Translations under genes and position numbers: made by a program
The notes under the pieces: model-generated
Seen by the model: only the letters and a program-made list of their open reading frames with translations
Databases searched by the model: none
Told to the model about the DNA's origin: nothing
NCBI RefSeq assembly: GCF_002776525.5
Contig: NC_045436.1
Coordinates: 53,487,940 to 53,551,939, forward strand
Reading direction: 5' to 3'
DNA from: Piliocolobus tephrosceles
Taxonomy: Eukaryota > Chordata > Mammalia > Primates > Cercopithecidae
Length of the DNA stretch: 64,000 nucleotides
Shown: in pieces, positions 13,611 through 26,480 of the stretch
Layout: each line of letters opens with the position of its first letter
How positions within the stretch are numbered: position 1 is the stretch's first letter

Positions 13611-14442
13611 TATTTTTTTCTTCTGGTTATAGTTTGATATTACATTATTTATTTAATTCCTCAAATTGTCCCAGTTTTAGTCCTTAAGAACTCTTTCAGT
13701 TTTTCTCCTATATCCTTTGATGTACTCTTACAATTTCTTAAGCAATTTTATTTATTTATTTTTTAGCATCGATCTTCTGATATCACAAAATCCTACAGGC
13801 TTATCTTATATTTTGTACCCAGCATTAGAACAGCTACTTATCCAAAGAAACTTGGTTTATTTTATTGTAGATTGCTGTAGGTCATCAGGATGTGAATGCT
13901 AGATATCCTAAAAGCAGTAACTGGATGCCCTTTTTTAAAACCTCTCAGCAGAAGTTTTTGTTTTCATGAATGAAATCAAATTTCCCTTCAAATTGATTGA
14001 AACTACTTGCCCTTCTACCAAAAATTTATGAAAGTAACTGCTTTCCAATTTCTCTAAGACTGAACTTAACTAATATTTTACTAATTTAATAGGTGAAAAG
14101 CATTATTTGAATTTGTCTTTTTTTGTATTGATTTCCTTCTCTATTAAAAAAATTGTTTTTAGCCCAGTTTCCTATTTAGCTTTTGGTGTTTCACTATCGT
14201 TTTTTAAAAACCTTTTCTTTTGCACTATAGTTTATTCAATTATTTTTCAATTCTAGTATCAGAAAGTTAGGAATTTTCGGGCTCGGGTAATCTGCCAAGT
14301 ACTTTTCCTGTGTACTGTATTGTATTTGTCTTTAAGTATTGCATTTGATCATTGAAATAACTAAATACATACATCTTATATTAATCTAATTCTAATTTTT
14401 ATTAAAGTATATTTAATTAAAAATACTAATTATTTCATTTCA
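13611..14442. other. No gene or named repeat
   Basis: T-rich unassigned DNA. A 61-codon frame at 13717-13902 has no recognisable feature. Confidence 0.4.
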
Positions 14443-14723
14443 TTTTTTTGAGACAGCATCTCACTCTGTCACCCAGGCTGGAGCGCAGTGGCACCATCAT
14501 TATTGACTGCAACTTCAGTCTCCCGGGCTCAAGGGATCCTCCCTCCAATATAGCTGAGACTACAGATGTGTGCCACAACACCTGAATAATTTTTGTGTTG
14601 TTTGTAGAGATGAGGCTTTAGCATGTAGCCCAGACTGGTCTCAAACTCCTGAGCTCAAACAATTTGCCCCCCTTGGCCTCTCACAAGTACTGGGATTATA
14701 GGCATGAGTTACTGCATCCAGCC
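14443..14723 (-). mobile_element. Old Alu (AluJ-like), reverse
   Basis: Begins with a T run and 'gagacagcatctcactctgt' and ends near 'actgcatccagcc', the reverse complement of an Alu start. 'gggctcaagggatcctcc' and the high divergence fit AluJ. Confidence 0.93.
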
Positions 14724-14943
14724 TCAATAACACATTTTAATATCATTTAGTGATAGTCTACCAGAACAGGGATTCTTAATGTGGAGCATATGTGGTTTGC
14801 AGATATATAGATGTGTTCTATTATGTTCATATGCACCCTGAGCTTCTATGTAAAATGTTGGATCTATATGGGTACAGAAAGTTTGCAGGAGTATGTTTAT
14901 AGCATTCCTAAGATTAAAAAAAAAATCTAGAAAATAAGGAATG

Positions 14944-17090
14944 AGACAAAAATATGTCCTTCTCAACACTCCTTTCCAACACTGTATTAGAAGTTCTAGC
15001 TAATGCAATAAGACAAGAAAAAGAAATAAAACATATACAGATTGGAAAGGAAGAAATATATATTGTCTTTGTTTGTAGATTATATGATTATTTGCATAAA
15101 ATTCTTTAAACATTAACCAAAATCTCCTAGAATTAATAAAAAATTATAGTAAATTTACAAAATTCAAGGTTAATATAAACAGGTAAATCATTTCCCATGT
15201 ATCACCAAAGAACAAGAGAAATTTGAAATTAAAAACACAATACCATTTACATTAGCACCTCTCAAAATGAAATAGGTATAAACCTAATAGAATATGTATA
15301 AGGAAATATATATGAAAGAAAACTATAAAACTGATAAAAGAAATTTAAAATACCTAAATGAATATAATGTGATGAATATATTATGTTCATGGGTAGAAGA
15401 GCTCAATATTGTCAAGATGTTAGTTCTTCCCAAACTGATATTGATTACAATAAAAATACAAGCAAGTTATTTTGTGAATATAAATGAGTTTATTTGTAAA
15501 GCTTATATGGAGAGGCAAAAGAGTAAAAAGGGCTAACATAATAATGAAGGCAAATAACAAAATTGAGAGACTGATATTATATAACATCAAGACTCACTAT
15601 AAAACTGCAGTAATCAAGTCAATGTGGTTTTAGTGAAAGAGCAGACAAATAAATCAGTGGAACAAAATTAAGAGCTCAGAAGATTCACCTAAATATATAG
15701 TTAATTGTTGTTTGACATTGGAGCAAAGGCAATCCAATGGCGAAAAGATAGTTGTTTCAATAAATGATGCTGAAAAGACTGAACATTTGCATGCAAAAAA
15801 AAAAAAAGAAGAATACAAGCATATACCTTATATCTTTTACAAAAATTCACTCAAAATGGATCATAGATCTAAATGTAATAGTAAAATATAGAATTATAAA
15901 ATTGCTTGAACATAATATAGAAGAAAATATAGATAATCTTGGGTATGAAAATGACCTTTTAGTCACAACACCAAAGACATGATACCTGAAATAAATAATC
16001 GATAAGCTGGACTTCATTAACGTTAAAAAATACTGCTGTGAAAAAGACAGTGTGAGGAGAATGAGAATACAAACCATAAACTGGGAGAAAATATTTACAA
16101 AAACTTATGTGGTAAAAGACTTATTCACAATGCATAAATTTAAAAATGGTCAAAAGTCCTGAAAATAGACCTAACTAAAGAAGATATGAAAATGACACAT
16201 AAGTGTACTAAAATATTCAACATCATATGGCATTAGAGAATTGCATATTCAATGTATAAGATGTCATTACACACCTATTAGAATGGTGAAAATCTGAAAC
16301 ATTGACAACACCAAATGTCTGCAAAGATGTGGGACAACAGAAACTCTCCTTCATTACTGTTGGGTGTGCATAATGGTAAAGCCACTTGGAAAAGCAATTT
16401 GGCAATTTCTTACAAAACTGAACATACTACGTGGTTCAGTAATCATGCTCTTTGCTGTTTACACTCAGATGTTTATAGCAGTTTTCTTCATAATTACCAA
16501 AACTTGGAAGCAACCAAGATATCCCTCAGTAGGTGAATGAATATATAAACTAATACAGCAGACAATGGAATATCATTTCGTGTCAGAAAGAAATGAGTTA
16601 TAAAGCCTTAAGAAACATGGAAGAAACTTAAATGCACATTATTAAGAGAAAGAGACCAATATGAAAAGGGTACATACTGTATAGTTCCACTGATATGAAC
16701 TGCTGAAAAAGGCAAAACTATAGTCAATAAAACATCCGTGGTTGCCTGAGATTAGAAGAAGGAGAGGGATAAATAGGCAGCACAGAGGATTTTTAGGGCA
16801 GTGAAACTATTCAGTTTAATACTATAATGGTGAATACATGCCATTACACATTTGACAAAACCCATACAATGTTGACCACCAACAGTGAATCCCAATATAA
16901 ATGACTGACTTTGAATGATAATGATGTGACAGTGGAAGATCATCCATTGTAACAAATGCACCAATCTAGGGTGGGAGTTTGATAGTGGGGGAGACTGTGC
17001 ATGTTGGGGGAAAATCAATATATGAGAACTCTTGGTACTTTTCTCTCAATTTGACTGTGAATCTAAAACTTCTCTACAAAATAAGTTATA
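14944..17090 (+). mobile_element. Ancient L1M 3' part: ORF2 tail and 3'UTR, 5' truncated
   Basis: The sequence follows the second half of L1 ORF2 in order: the RT block near 14990-15090, blocks such as 'gagaggcaaaag' and 'aaaactgcagtaatcaa' in the middle, then the 3' part with 'ttcaacatcat' and 'cagatgtttatagcag'. It continues into an L1M-type 3'UTR that ends near 'ctgtgaatctaaaact' and 'acaaaataagtt'. Frames are broken throughout: the best remnants are 80 codons at 15294-15536 and 72 at 15764-15982. It has many small gaps and substitutions, consistent with a mammalian-wide L1M subfamily (L1MB/L1MC range). A 13-A run at about 15796 is internal. The element is dead and has no 5'UTR or ORF1. 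Confidence 0.9.
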
Positions 17091-17689
17091 TATATATAAA
17101 TTTACACACCCTCATGCATATATACATAGGTATGTACTGTACTAAATAAAGTCTCCTCATATTGAAAATAGAGAATCGTATTTCTGCATATGAAACATCT
17201 AATCCAAAGCATGGCACATAGTCCTTAACATATTAGGAAAAATGTATTATCCCATTTAACTTGTGACAGGTATACCAGCATTGCCATAGAGAACGATTTT
17301 GTTCAGCACACTTCCCTAGAAAGTTAATTATCATTATCATCATCCTCTAGCCACTTTCTAACCTTGTGTGAGCATGGCCATCAATCATTGCTGCTAGTCC
17401 CTCAGTTATATCTTCTAGTACTGGAAGACAGTCATGGTCAAATCTTTGCATGTTTAATCTGTAAATTGTGGTCTATGAATTAGATAATCCAGTAATGACA
17501 TCAGTGAACATATTTAAATATTGAACAATACAAACAACACAAACACCTAGCTTTAAAACTTCAACTTTTATTAAAATGTGTAGAATTATATACTTTTATA
17601 TAAAAGATACTTCATCCAACTTTAATATTCTGTGACTGACCATGACAGAGTATTAAAACTGTATGGATTTTAGAATTACTCTTTCTAAA
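17091..17689. other. No gene or named repeat
   Basis: After a short (TA)n run next to the L1M end, the sequence is unassigned. Confidence 0.4.
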
Positions 17690-17820
17690 TACCTCATTTG
17701 TATAGATGTAAAGCCAATAAGATTAAGTGAGTTCATCAAGGTCACACAGCTTATTAGAATCTGGTTTTTGACTCAGAGCTCCTATCTCTTTAATGAATAA
17801 TCTTTTACCAGCAATCCTCC
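17690..17820 (-). mobile_element. MIR SINE fragment, reverse
   Basis: The strongest block is 'aaggtcacacagcttatta', with 'agattaagtgagttcatc' before it and 'ttttgactcagagctcct' after. This is the MIR tRNA-derived and core part read in reverse. Confidence 0.75.
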
Positions 17821-18384
17821 TTTGTGACATTAAGTGATGCATTGTTCTGATTTCATTTTCTATAAATGGCACCATGGCCATTGCTAGTTCAGCATAAATA
17901 AACTGAATTTGTAAAATAAAGTACTCATATAAAATTACAATAAAATATAATAGTGGATATCTATAAATAAAATTTTATTTTATGTATTTCAATTGTATTA
18001 TTTTTGCCCCTATGCCATTCTGGGACCTTGCTATATCACTGTATCATAAAAAGTTAAAAGTATAAAATTGAAGATAATTTAACGAGAAACTACGTATCTC
18101 TGTTACACCTATCATTCTCTAAAATTAGTTGGGTTAGACAGCGATTCTTTAAACCTTAAAATAATCTGTGTTGCCCATGTTAAAATCTAGTACTATTATT
18201 AGATTTCTGGTTTATTTCAATATGATAGCTTATAGTTCCGATTTATATAAAAATAATACCCAACATAACCAATATGCTATCTAATTTAAAACTTGAGAAT
18301 ACCTGATTCATTACAGAAATAACTTTCTTCTCATGGCAGAGGAAAGCAAATTAAAAGGGAAAATTTTTTTTTTAAAGTTTCTAT
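17821..18384. other. No gene or named repeat
   Basis: AT-rich unassigned DNA. Confidence 0.4.
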
Positions 18385-18705
18385 TAGTGCATGAGTTTGC
18401 TAGAGCTGCCTAATAAAACACCACAATCTGGGTGGCTTAAATGTCAGACATTTGTTTTTTCACAGTTCTGGAGGCTAAATGTTTAGATCCAGGTTTTGGG
18501 CGGGTTTGGGTTCTCCTGCGACCTCTCACTTTGGCTTGCAAATAGATAGACGATTTCTAGCTATGTTCTCAAGTAGTCTTTTCTAGTGTCTCTCTCTCTC
18601 TGTGTGTCCTAATTTGGTCTTCTTACAGTTATATTATAAGGTTTTGGGTGTTAGGGCTTCAACACATAAATTTGGGGAAAGCAATTCAGTTGAAAACAAA
18701 TGGGT
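18385..18705 (+). repeat. Old interspersed repeat, family not named
   Basis: Blocks in order are 'gtttgctagagctgcc', 'ctgggtggcttaaa', 'cacagttctggaggcta', 'tttggcttgcaaatag', a TC run (18588-18607), and 'gttagggcttcaacacat'. This order is that of a common mammalian repeat whose name I cannot recall with certainty. The usual middle-to-end part is shortened, so an internal deletion is likely. Confidence 0.6.
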
Positions 18706-21700
18706 AAAGTTGTTAGTTACAATTTGTATGAGAAAAAAAGATACCTTGTACAATAAAAATAAATGTTACAAGAAGTTAGCTAATTTTATCCAGGTTATTT
18801 TAAATCTAAGTTAACCTTATTTTATATTCTTTATGTTAAAAAAACACAGCAGGTCTGTATGTATGGAAAAAAGTAGGATAGTATAGAAATATAAAAGCTT
18901 GTAGCACTGACCTGTTTTCTAAAACTTTTAACCTGAAAATGCTGGTATATCATCAATTACATTCACATTCAGTTCAGTGCCAGAAATATAAAGGCTGTAG
19001 AAAATGATAAGAGCTTTGGAATGTTCCACCACTACTTGTAATATAAATTAAACTGTTAAAATAAAGAAAGCATTTCAACATTATATTTTTTCTAAACAAA
19101 TAAAAGAAATGATGAATATTTCTCTTGCCCCTGACATTTTCAAACAGAAAACAAATGACCCAGAAACTGGAAAAAAAAGAAGTTCCGGAATAACTTTTAT
19201 CTTACTTCTTTTTACACATTTTTCAATGTGGCGTTGCAAAGATACATTTGTTGTCTGTTACACAGCTTGACCTAACCTAGATCATAATGCATAAGGATGT
19301 TAGTATTTCAAAAGCACATTTGTCATTTCAGATAATATATTGGGAAAGAAATATAATTTTTATAAGTTGGCTGCCTTTTGATATATTTCAGCAGTAATCC
19401 TGTGTTTATCTAATCAATTATTATTAAAATGGGTTCATACTTGAATGCTTCATGTTCCTTGAAGTGTTATGATTATTCATAAATGTAAAATAATAGAAAC
19501 ATTTTCAATTGCAGCTGAAAACCAGTTGCTCATTTTCTAGTTAATATGAAAATAGGAGGTTGCCATTTAATATTTTAAATAAATATAATTTAATTTTAAT
19601 TAAATATATAATTGCTAGCTTTCATTACAGTATGGATTAGCTTGTACCTTAAAAGATAGTAAATGCCTCTATATAGCTTTCTGAATGTTATTGGGTTATC
19701 ATTTTTAACGTTGGATTACTCATCAGATTCTTTAGAAAATCATAGTAAAATTATCTTTATCAAAACCTATTTCTCGAAACACTTTAATGACTTTTATATG
19801 ACTTCAATTCTCACAAAAACACAATGAGAAATTATTGCCTTGTCTTAATAAAAGACATTTTGGTTAAATTATCTATTCAGTTATAAAGTATCAATAAGAG
19901 TAATTATTATTTTGCTTACATTGTAGTCCCTTCACTCAGATAATGATTTTGGGATTATTTTTAAGCTTTAATATTTTGTCAAAATTTAGTGTCATTATTT
20001 TGGAAGCACAATTCTATATACAAATTTACATTTTTTAGTGTTAGATATTAAAGTGACCTCATTATAATTTTCCCATGCTATTATAATTTTGGGATGTTTC
20101 ATTTTTTCATAAGTATACTTTTGTTTCTATAGTTTGCCTTTAAAGTAGTAGAATGGCTTGCTTAAAAAAAAAAAAAAAACAGAAAAACTGATCTCATAAT
20201 GCTCATAATATTGCAACCATATTCTTTACACAAGAAGTACATTGTAACATTCTAGTCACTACTGGGAATTTATTTTGCTACTAACAGAATCTTAACTCTA
20301 ATGCAGACTTTTGATTAATAATAAACACTTTGTTACATTCATCATCAATAATTCATTATATAATAAGATAATAAAGCTGTATGCATGAATAGTTAAATTT
20401 TTCTTGTTAACAATATTATTTTGGAAGAAAAATCATTATCATATGTATTCAGATAAAAACAAATATCTGCAAATGAATGGAACCTCATCTTTTATGTCCT
20501 CTGTATCTTATGCTGATTACCTTTTGTCTCCTTACTGCTTCAGATTTTATTTTCAGTTATTTCTCCAATTTCAATTTGATTTTCCTCTCAGACTCTATTT
20601 CCCTCAGAGAAAATATGTTATCTTAGCATATTTCCCTTGTGTGTTTCTGGCAGGTTTTCTTGCTGTCTCATTTGGGGAAGCTGAGTTTTTCCCTGGGCAC
20701 CCACTTCCACATTTTACATTTTGCCAAGATATTCCTTGCTCTTTCTTTATTTCTTCCCTTCTCTCTGAGGACAGACTGATTTTTAGCCTATTTTCCTTTA
20801 TTTAACTCTTAGCAACTATGAACTAAATGTTTTTAGCCACGTTAAAATATACAAATAAGAATATCACCATGAGGATTATAGGAGTTGAATTGCAACAGTC
20901 CATACCAACATTTGACATATTACTTGTTGTCTCCTTAGAGAATTCTCCACCAGTTTGAGGTAATGAAATGCTACCTCATCCTTTCTTCCATATTCTAGTG
21001 TCTTCTCAAGAGAACTCACAAACAAAATCTTCCTTTCATTTGTATGTGTCTGTCTGTATAAAAATGCACACATATCCCAAAGGTAAAGATTAAATCTCAG
21101 AGGCAATACAATTCAATACAAAGAATAGACAAGAAACTCACATCATTAGGCAAAGGTGTTACAATTGATTCTGTCACTTGCTGACATAGGATAGTTAAAA
21201 AAAAAGAGGAAAGGAAAGTAACTATTAGAATGTTCTTTAAATTAGGCTTCTTTTGGTTGCAAGGAACAGATTTCAACTTTAGTTATCTTTAGCAAAATAG
21301 TACAGAGAGTTTACATCTATGGAAATATGAAAACCCACCTTGAAATTTTGCCAAAACCAAAAAAGCATCACAAGGGCCCAAAGCAGGAAACTATAGGATC
21401 CTGTCTTATAAAGTGTAAAGTCGTTTTCTGAATTTTCAGCCTCTTTTATCATTTTGTTGAAGATTTATATTATGGGGAGAAATCTTCTAATTGACTAATG
21501 TTGAGCAAAATATTTGCCTTTCATAGCCAAGAAAGAGTAACTTAATGTATACAACCAAATTCACTGCATAACAATGAAGTAATTCCAATAAGTCAATCAA
21601 GAAGTGGAGGTTGGCCAAGGCAAAAATAACATGTCTGTTATAATAAAGTCATTGCATTGCCTAGGTTACTTCTTTATTGCCTAATATAATTTTTGAAATC

Positions 21701-22039
21701 TCAAGATTAACATAAGAAAAATATTCTGGGAACAAAACTATATGTCTCCTTCAAGTATTATAGAATATCCAAAGTTTTATTAGTTATTTTAGTATCCTAC
21801 TTTAAGTTTAGCTTCTCAGAATAAAAACCCTCATTAATCTCATTGCAATTGATTTTCAATATTTTAAAAAGTGAATAATTTATGGTATATTTAACTATCA
21901 TACATTTGTTGCTAGTGGTAGGGATAAGTGGTGGGGATATTTGTTAAATAGATACAGATTTATACATTGCAATCCAAGGATATAAATACAAAGAGAAGCT
22001 ATATAATCTTTATTTTTACAAACAGTTACAAATCCTTAA
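18706..22039. other. Largely unassigned AT-rich DNA
   Basis: No exon-like sequence seen. A 133-codon frame at 20404-20805 (plus) is rich in Phe, Ser and Leu with no domain or context, and is probably chance. A poly(A) run lies at about 20164-20180. Confidence 0.4.
21238..21430. repeat. Possible old interspersed repeat
   Basis: 'ttcttttggttgcaaggaac' followed by a 'tctttagcaaaatag' block resembles a widespread old repeat beginning with a ttggttgcaa motif. The family was not identified and the match is judged by eye only. Confidence 0.4.
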
Positions 22040-22876
22040 CTTCCAATAAACATTTCATCTTCCCTCAGATTCTGTATTCTAGCTAGAAATAATTATCTTC
22101 TTGTTGGAATGATGCAATCCTTTATTCTTGAGTGACTGAGGGTTTCAGTGGTTCTACCAATATAGGATTGCAGTTTTGTCTACTAATCATTGCCACCAGG
22201 CATGGTAATGGATCCATTAAATTAGCATATCATCAATTTCATGAATCAGTATCACATCATGTGCAAAGGAGAAGCAATCAAGGGTCCTTTAACACAGGAC
22301 ATGAAAATTAACATACTATTGAGTAGTATAGTGAAGATTTACTTCTGCCAAGCTAGAAGAAGGAAAACTGCTTCTCATAATCTTTATAAACAGGTTTTGG
22401 GGAGAAAAACATTTGTCAGATTAATACCTATATATCAGGTGCCAGATGTGCTAATTTGGTCCAATACTGCAACTACATTTAGAACATAATCTGCAATAAG
22501 TATAACCAATTAAGTTTTCTGTAATCCACTCTCATTTTCTAAGTTTCATCTGTCTTCTGCACAGGTGAAAAAGGCGAGTTGAATGAACATATGAAGGAAT
22601 TCACCTCCACTACATCATGATGGTAGCATCAATCTCTGAAATTTTTTAAGTAAAATGGTATTATATTTGATTGACTATTTTGGCTGATAGAGGCAGTTAT
22701 AATGGCTTCCAATTCACCTGTATTGCCATAATAGTCTTAACTCTATGGATCAGGGTGTCAATGTAGAAATGTGACTTACTGGTTATGAATATTTTTAATT
22801 ACAAAACTGAGGAAATAATCAGACATTGCCTTCAGGTTCCCACTGGTTTCACAGGAAGGTAGACCCAAACCAAACA
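22040..22876 (-). mobile_element. ERVL-type endogenous retrovirus: reverse transcriptase remnant, reverse
   Basis: Read on the minus strand, this follows an ERVL-type pol in order. A VDYRKLN block (RT domain 1-2 region) lies at about 22500-22540. Further 3' come blocks matching the palm, and at about 22226-22246 an EIDDM segment sits where the YxDD catalytic box belongs. Stops and frameshifts are frequent, so no protein can be made. The sequence stops abruptly at 22876, where the HERV-K-type 5' LTR begins, and matching ERVL sequence resumes at 29051. The reading rests on RT motif order and remembered ERVL nucleotide blocks; HERVL versus a MaLR internal sequence is not resolved. Confidence 0.72.
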
Positions 22877-23378
22877 TTTTGCGAACAGGCCCCCAAATCT
22901 GGCCATAGACAGGTCCCAAAACTGGCCATAAACAAAATCTCTGCAGCATTGTGACCCGTTCACGATGGCTATGGTGCCCATGCTGAAGGTTGTTGGTTTA
23001 CTGGAATGAGGGCAAGGGACACCTGGTCCACCCAGGGCGGAAAGCCATTTAAGGCGTTCCGGAACCACAAACAATAGCATGAGTGATTTGTGCCTTCAGG
23101 ACATGTTCCTGCTGAAGATAACTAGCCAGAGCCCATCCCTTTGTTTCCCATTTTAGTTAATCTACAATCTATAGAAACAATGCTTATCACTGGCTTGCTG
23201 TCAGTAAATATGTGGGTAAAACTCTGTTTGTGACTCTCAGCTCTGAAGGCTGTCAGCCCCCTGATTCCCAATCTGCACTCTATATTTCTGTGTGTGTGTG
23301 TGTCTGTGTCTGTGTGTGTGTCTTTAATTTCTCTGGTGCCACTGGGTTAGGGTCTCCATGACTGAGCTGGTCTTGGCA
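22877..23378 (+). repeat. 5' LTR of the HERV-K-type provirus
   Basis: About 502 bp, ending 'gagctggtcttggca' directly before the primer site. It pairs along its whole length with 28573-29050. The first bases (ttttgcgaacagg) are mutated relative to the 3' copy (tgttgggaacaga). A TG/TC-rich tract at 23291-23323 is expanded here and short in the 3' LTR, which explains most of the length difference. The polyadenylation-like AATAAA is decayed to 'agtaaatatgtggg'. Confidence 0.88.
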
Positions 23379-23380
23379 CG

Positions 23381-23398
23381 TGGTGTCCATACGTGGGG
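23381..23398 (+). other. Primer binding site, lysine tRNA type
   Basis: 'tggtgtccatacgtgggg', two bases after the LTR, resembles the tRNA-Lys-type site beginning tggcgccc used by HERV-K/betaretroviruses, with C-to-T decay and a one-base insertion. It supports the class II assignment. Confidence 0.72.
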
Positions 23399-24045
23399 CT
23401 TGAACCCGGGTCAAAGGATCACCAGAACAATGGTTGAAAAATGTGGAACTATGCTGGAGGATACCAGAGTACTCTAAATCAATCCCCATGGTGAAAAAGA
23501 AGGGGAGCTCAGAAGCATCAGGGTAAGAATGGGACAAGTGTGGGCTCTGCTTTGTTCCACCTTGGAACCTTTTCATACTGATGATGAGGAGGAAGGACAA
23601 TATAACAAAGTAATAAAAGAGGTGACAGAGCAGGTTTGTTTGCCAGCTAAAACTAAAGCATCAAAGTAGGGAGAGGTTTGCCCCTACCTTTCTGCACCCC
23701 CTCATTATTTTGAAGAAAAAGAGTGGCTGACCCTCCAGATCTTTCTTTTCTAGAGGATGCTGAGCAGAAGTAGTTGCCCCAGTGATGGTTTGGACAGTGC
23801 TGCAAGCAACCACTCTCAGTTCTATTCAAGCAGGAATTCAGCAAGCTAGAAAAGAGGGTGATATAGATCTAGGCTTGGCAGTTCCCTGTTAGGATACACC
23901 CCCCAGATCAACAGGGAAATATTATAGCTACATTTGAGATTTTCCTTTTAAATTACTCAAAGAATTTAAATAAGCTATTAACCAATATGGACTAGGTTCT
24001 CCTTTTGTAATGGGACTGTTAAAGAATGTTGCTGTCTCCAGTCAG
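23399..24045 (+). pseudogene. gag remnant (matrix part and start of capsid)
   Basis: Leader sequence is followed by matrix-like coding at about 23550-23690, acidic then Lys-rich in translation, with an in-frame stop at 23668 and another at 23752. A frame-shifted part with an 'AGIQQAR'-like segment lies near 23830-23860. Near 23940-24040 comes a short capsid-start-like segment with one internal stop. The rest of capsid, the nucleocapsid Cys-His boxes and the start of pro are absent. The next recognisable sequence is the dUTPase. Gag is the structural polyprotein in this family; nothing functional can be made here. The exact start codon cannot be fixed. Confidence 0.7.
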
Positions 24046-24776
24046 ATGATGCCAGCGGGGACGGTAGGATTACTTCTAGGTAGATCTAGTTTAAATTTAA
24101 AAGGAGTGCAAGTACATACAAGAATCATTGGTTCAGATTATAATGGGGTAATTCAAATTGTTATATCTACTTCTGTTCCCTGGAAAGTACAGCCAGGAGA
24201 GCGTATAGCACAGCTCCTGAATGTTCCATATGTGGAAATGGGGAAAAGTGAAACTAAATGAACAGGAGGATTTGGAAGCACAAATAAACAAGACAAAGCA
24301 GATTATTGAGTGAATCAAATTACTGATAAATATCCTGCCTGTGAAATAACTATTCAGGGGAAGAAATTTAAAGGTTTGGTAGATACAGGAGTAGACATTT
24401 CAGTCATTTCTCTACAGCACTGGCTATCCATGTGACCAATTCAACTGAGTCAATTTAGCATAGCTGGAGTTGGTAAAGCCCCTGAAGTATATCAAAGTAG
24501 TTACATTTTGCATTGTGAAGGGCCCAATAGACAACCTTGGACTATTCAACCAATTGTAACTTCTGTAACTATAAATATATGGGGAAGAGATTTATGGCAA
24601 CAATGAAGAGCACAAGTTCTAATTCCAGAGCAATTGTACAGCCCTCAAAGTCCCATATGATGCATGAAATGGGATATGTCCCTGGTATGGGACTAGGAAA
24701 AAATTTGCAAGGTTTGAAGGAACCACTTCAAGCGGAAAGACAAAGTTCCCGCCAAGGTTTAGGATATCATTTTTGA
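24046..24776 (+). pseudogene. dUTPase-protease-G-patch remnant (pro)
   Basis: The frame 24010-24261 carries dUTPase motifs: GRSSLNLKGV, then GSDYNGVIQI where the uracil-binding hairpin lies, and PGERIAQLL. The N-terminal dUTPase part is missing. After a stop at 24259-24261 the same frame enters an aspartic protease with the active-site box DTGVD at 24382-24396 (Ala to Val at the fourth place) and a GRDLW segment near 24583. Stops interrupt it at about 24307, 24433 and 24604. A frameshift near 24655 leads into a G-patch (GYVPGMGLGKNLQG) and a C-terminal GLGYHF at 24776. In the family, protease cleaves Gag-Pro-Pol and dUTPase limits uracil in viral DNA. Here it is inactive by truncation. Confidence 0.85.
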
Positions 24777-25820
24777 TGGTGGCCATTGTTAAGACTCCAG
24801 AATCTATACCTTTAAAATGGTTAAAGGATAAGCCAATTTGGATAGAACAATGGCTGCTAAGAGAAACTCGAGGCTTTAGAGGACTTAGTTACCTAACAAT
24901 TAGAAAAAGGGCACATAGCTCCAAGATTTTCCCCCTGGAATTCTCCAGTCTTTGTTATTAAGAAAAAATCAGGTAAATGGAGAATGTTGATAGATCTTAG
25001 AGCCATTAATGCAGTTATACAACCTATGGGGGCATTATAGCCAGGATTGCCTTCTCCTTCTATGATTCCAAAAAATTGGCCTTTAGTAGTCATAGATTTA
25101 AAAGACTGTTTCTTTACTATCCCCTTAGCTGAGCAGGACTATGAACAGTTTGCATTTACAATTCCTGTAGTAAACAACCTGCAACCTGCTAAGCATTTTC
25201 ATTGGATAGTGTTGCCACAAGGCATGTTAAACAGTCCAATAATTTGCCAGACATATGTAGGGCAAGCAATTGAATCTACTCTTAAAAATTTTTCACAATG
25301 TTGCATTGTTTATTATACGGATGATATACTTTGTTCTGCCCCCACTCAAGAAATATTACTCCAATGTTATCATCACTTGCAAAATTAGATTTCTCATGCT
25401 GGTTTAATTATAGCTCCTGACAAAATTCAGACTACTACTTTGTACTCCTAGTTGGGGACCTTAATAAATGACACTACAGTAGTGCCACAGAAAGTAACCA
25501 GACATAGGCATCAACTGAAAACATTAAATGACTTTCAAAAATTACTAGGGGACATTAATTGGATATGACCTGCTCTAGGCGTTCCTACCTATGCCATGAG
25601 TAATCTATTTTCTATCCTTAGAGGAGATCCTAGTCTCAATAGCCCTTGGCAATTAACAAAGGAGGCTGAAGCAGAGTTACAGCTAATTGAGAAGCAAGTG
25701 CATAAGGCTCAAGTAAATAGACTAGAACTAGAGAAGACTCTAGATTCGCTGTTTTTTCCAACTCAGCATTCACCTACTGATGTTACTGTTCAAGAGCAAG
25801 ATCTTCTAGAGTGACTTTCC
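24777..25820 (+). pseudogene. pol remnant: reverse transcriptase
   Basis: The N-terminus follows directly after the G-patch. RT blocks are spread over at least two frames: the fingers near 24980-25030, then the longest open piece at 25047-25388 with VIDLKDCFFTIPL, LPQGMLNSP and the catalytic box YYTDDI at 25311-25328. The two aspartates are kept, but the residue before them is Thr where a hydrophobic residue is usual. A stop at 25387-25389 and others near 25450 and 25567 follow. The thumb and connection continue in 25596-25814. Nucleotide order is collinear with class II RT, so decay is by point mutation and small indels rather than rearrangement. Confidence 0.88.
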
Positions 25821-26480
25821 TTCCACATACTAATTCACAGACTCTAATTCCTTATTTGGATCAAATCACTACTATGATAGGAAATGGGATAACTTGGATT
25901 ATTAAATTACATGGATACGATCCTGGAAAAAGTATTGTCCCTCTCATGAAGGCATAAATACAGCAAGCCTTTGTAAATAGTCTTACTTGGCAAACCCATT
26001 TAGCTGACTTTGTGGGTATTCTCAATAACCATTTTCCTAAAACAAAACTGTTTCAATTTTTGAAATTAACACATTAGATTATCCCTAAAATAACTAAATT
26101 TAGAACAAGTGAAGGTGCTGAAAATGTCTTCACAGATGGGTGTAGTATGGTAAAGCTTCTTATTCTGGCTTGAAAGGTAAACGTTTTCAGAGGCCCTATA
26201 CTTCAGCTTAAAAAGCAGAGTTTGTAGCTATAATTGAGGTATTGACTGCTTTTAATATGCCTATTAATGTGATTTCTGGTTCTTCATATGTGGTTCATTC
26301 CACACAATTAATTGAAAATGCTCAGTTATGATTTCATACAAATGAACAACTAATGACATTATTTACCCAATTGCAAACAACAGTTAGGAGTAAAATGCAT
26401 CCTTTTTACATCACTCACATTAGGGCATATATGCCTCTCCCAGGACTTTTGACTGCAAGGAGTCAAATGGCTGATCACCT
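25821..26480 (+). pseudogene. pol remnant: connection and RNase H
   Basis: Many stops occur in this part. The RNase H start is seen as VFTDG with its aspartate codon at 26135-26137. The C-terminal part appears in the open piece 26353-26625 with HIRAYMPLPG and a later ADHL that supplies the last acidic residue. The frame changes at least twice between these points. The role in the family is removal of the RNA strand after minus-strand synthesis. Confidence 0.78.

Noticed and set aside
20404..20805. 133-codon Phe/Leu/Ser-rich frame as a membrane protein gene
   Set aside because: Hydrophobicity comes from T-rich DNA; there is no signal or domain pattern and no exon context.
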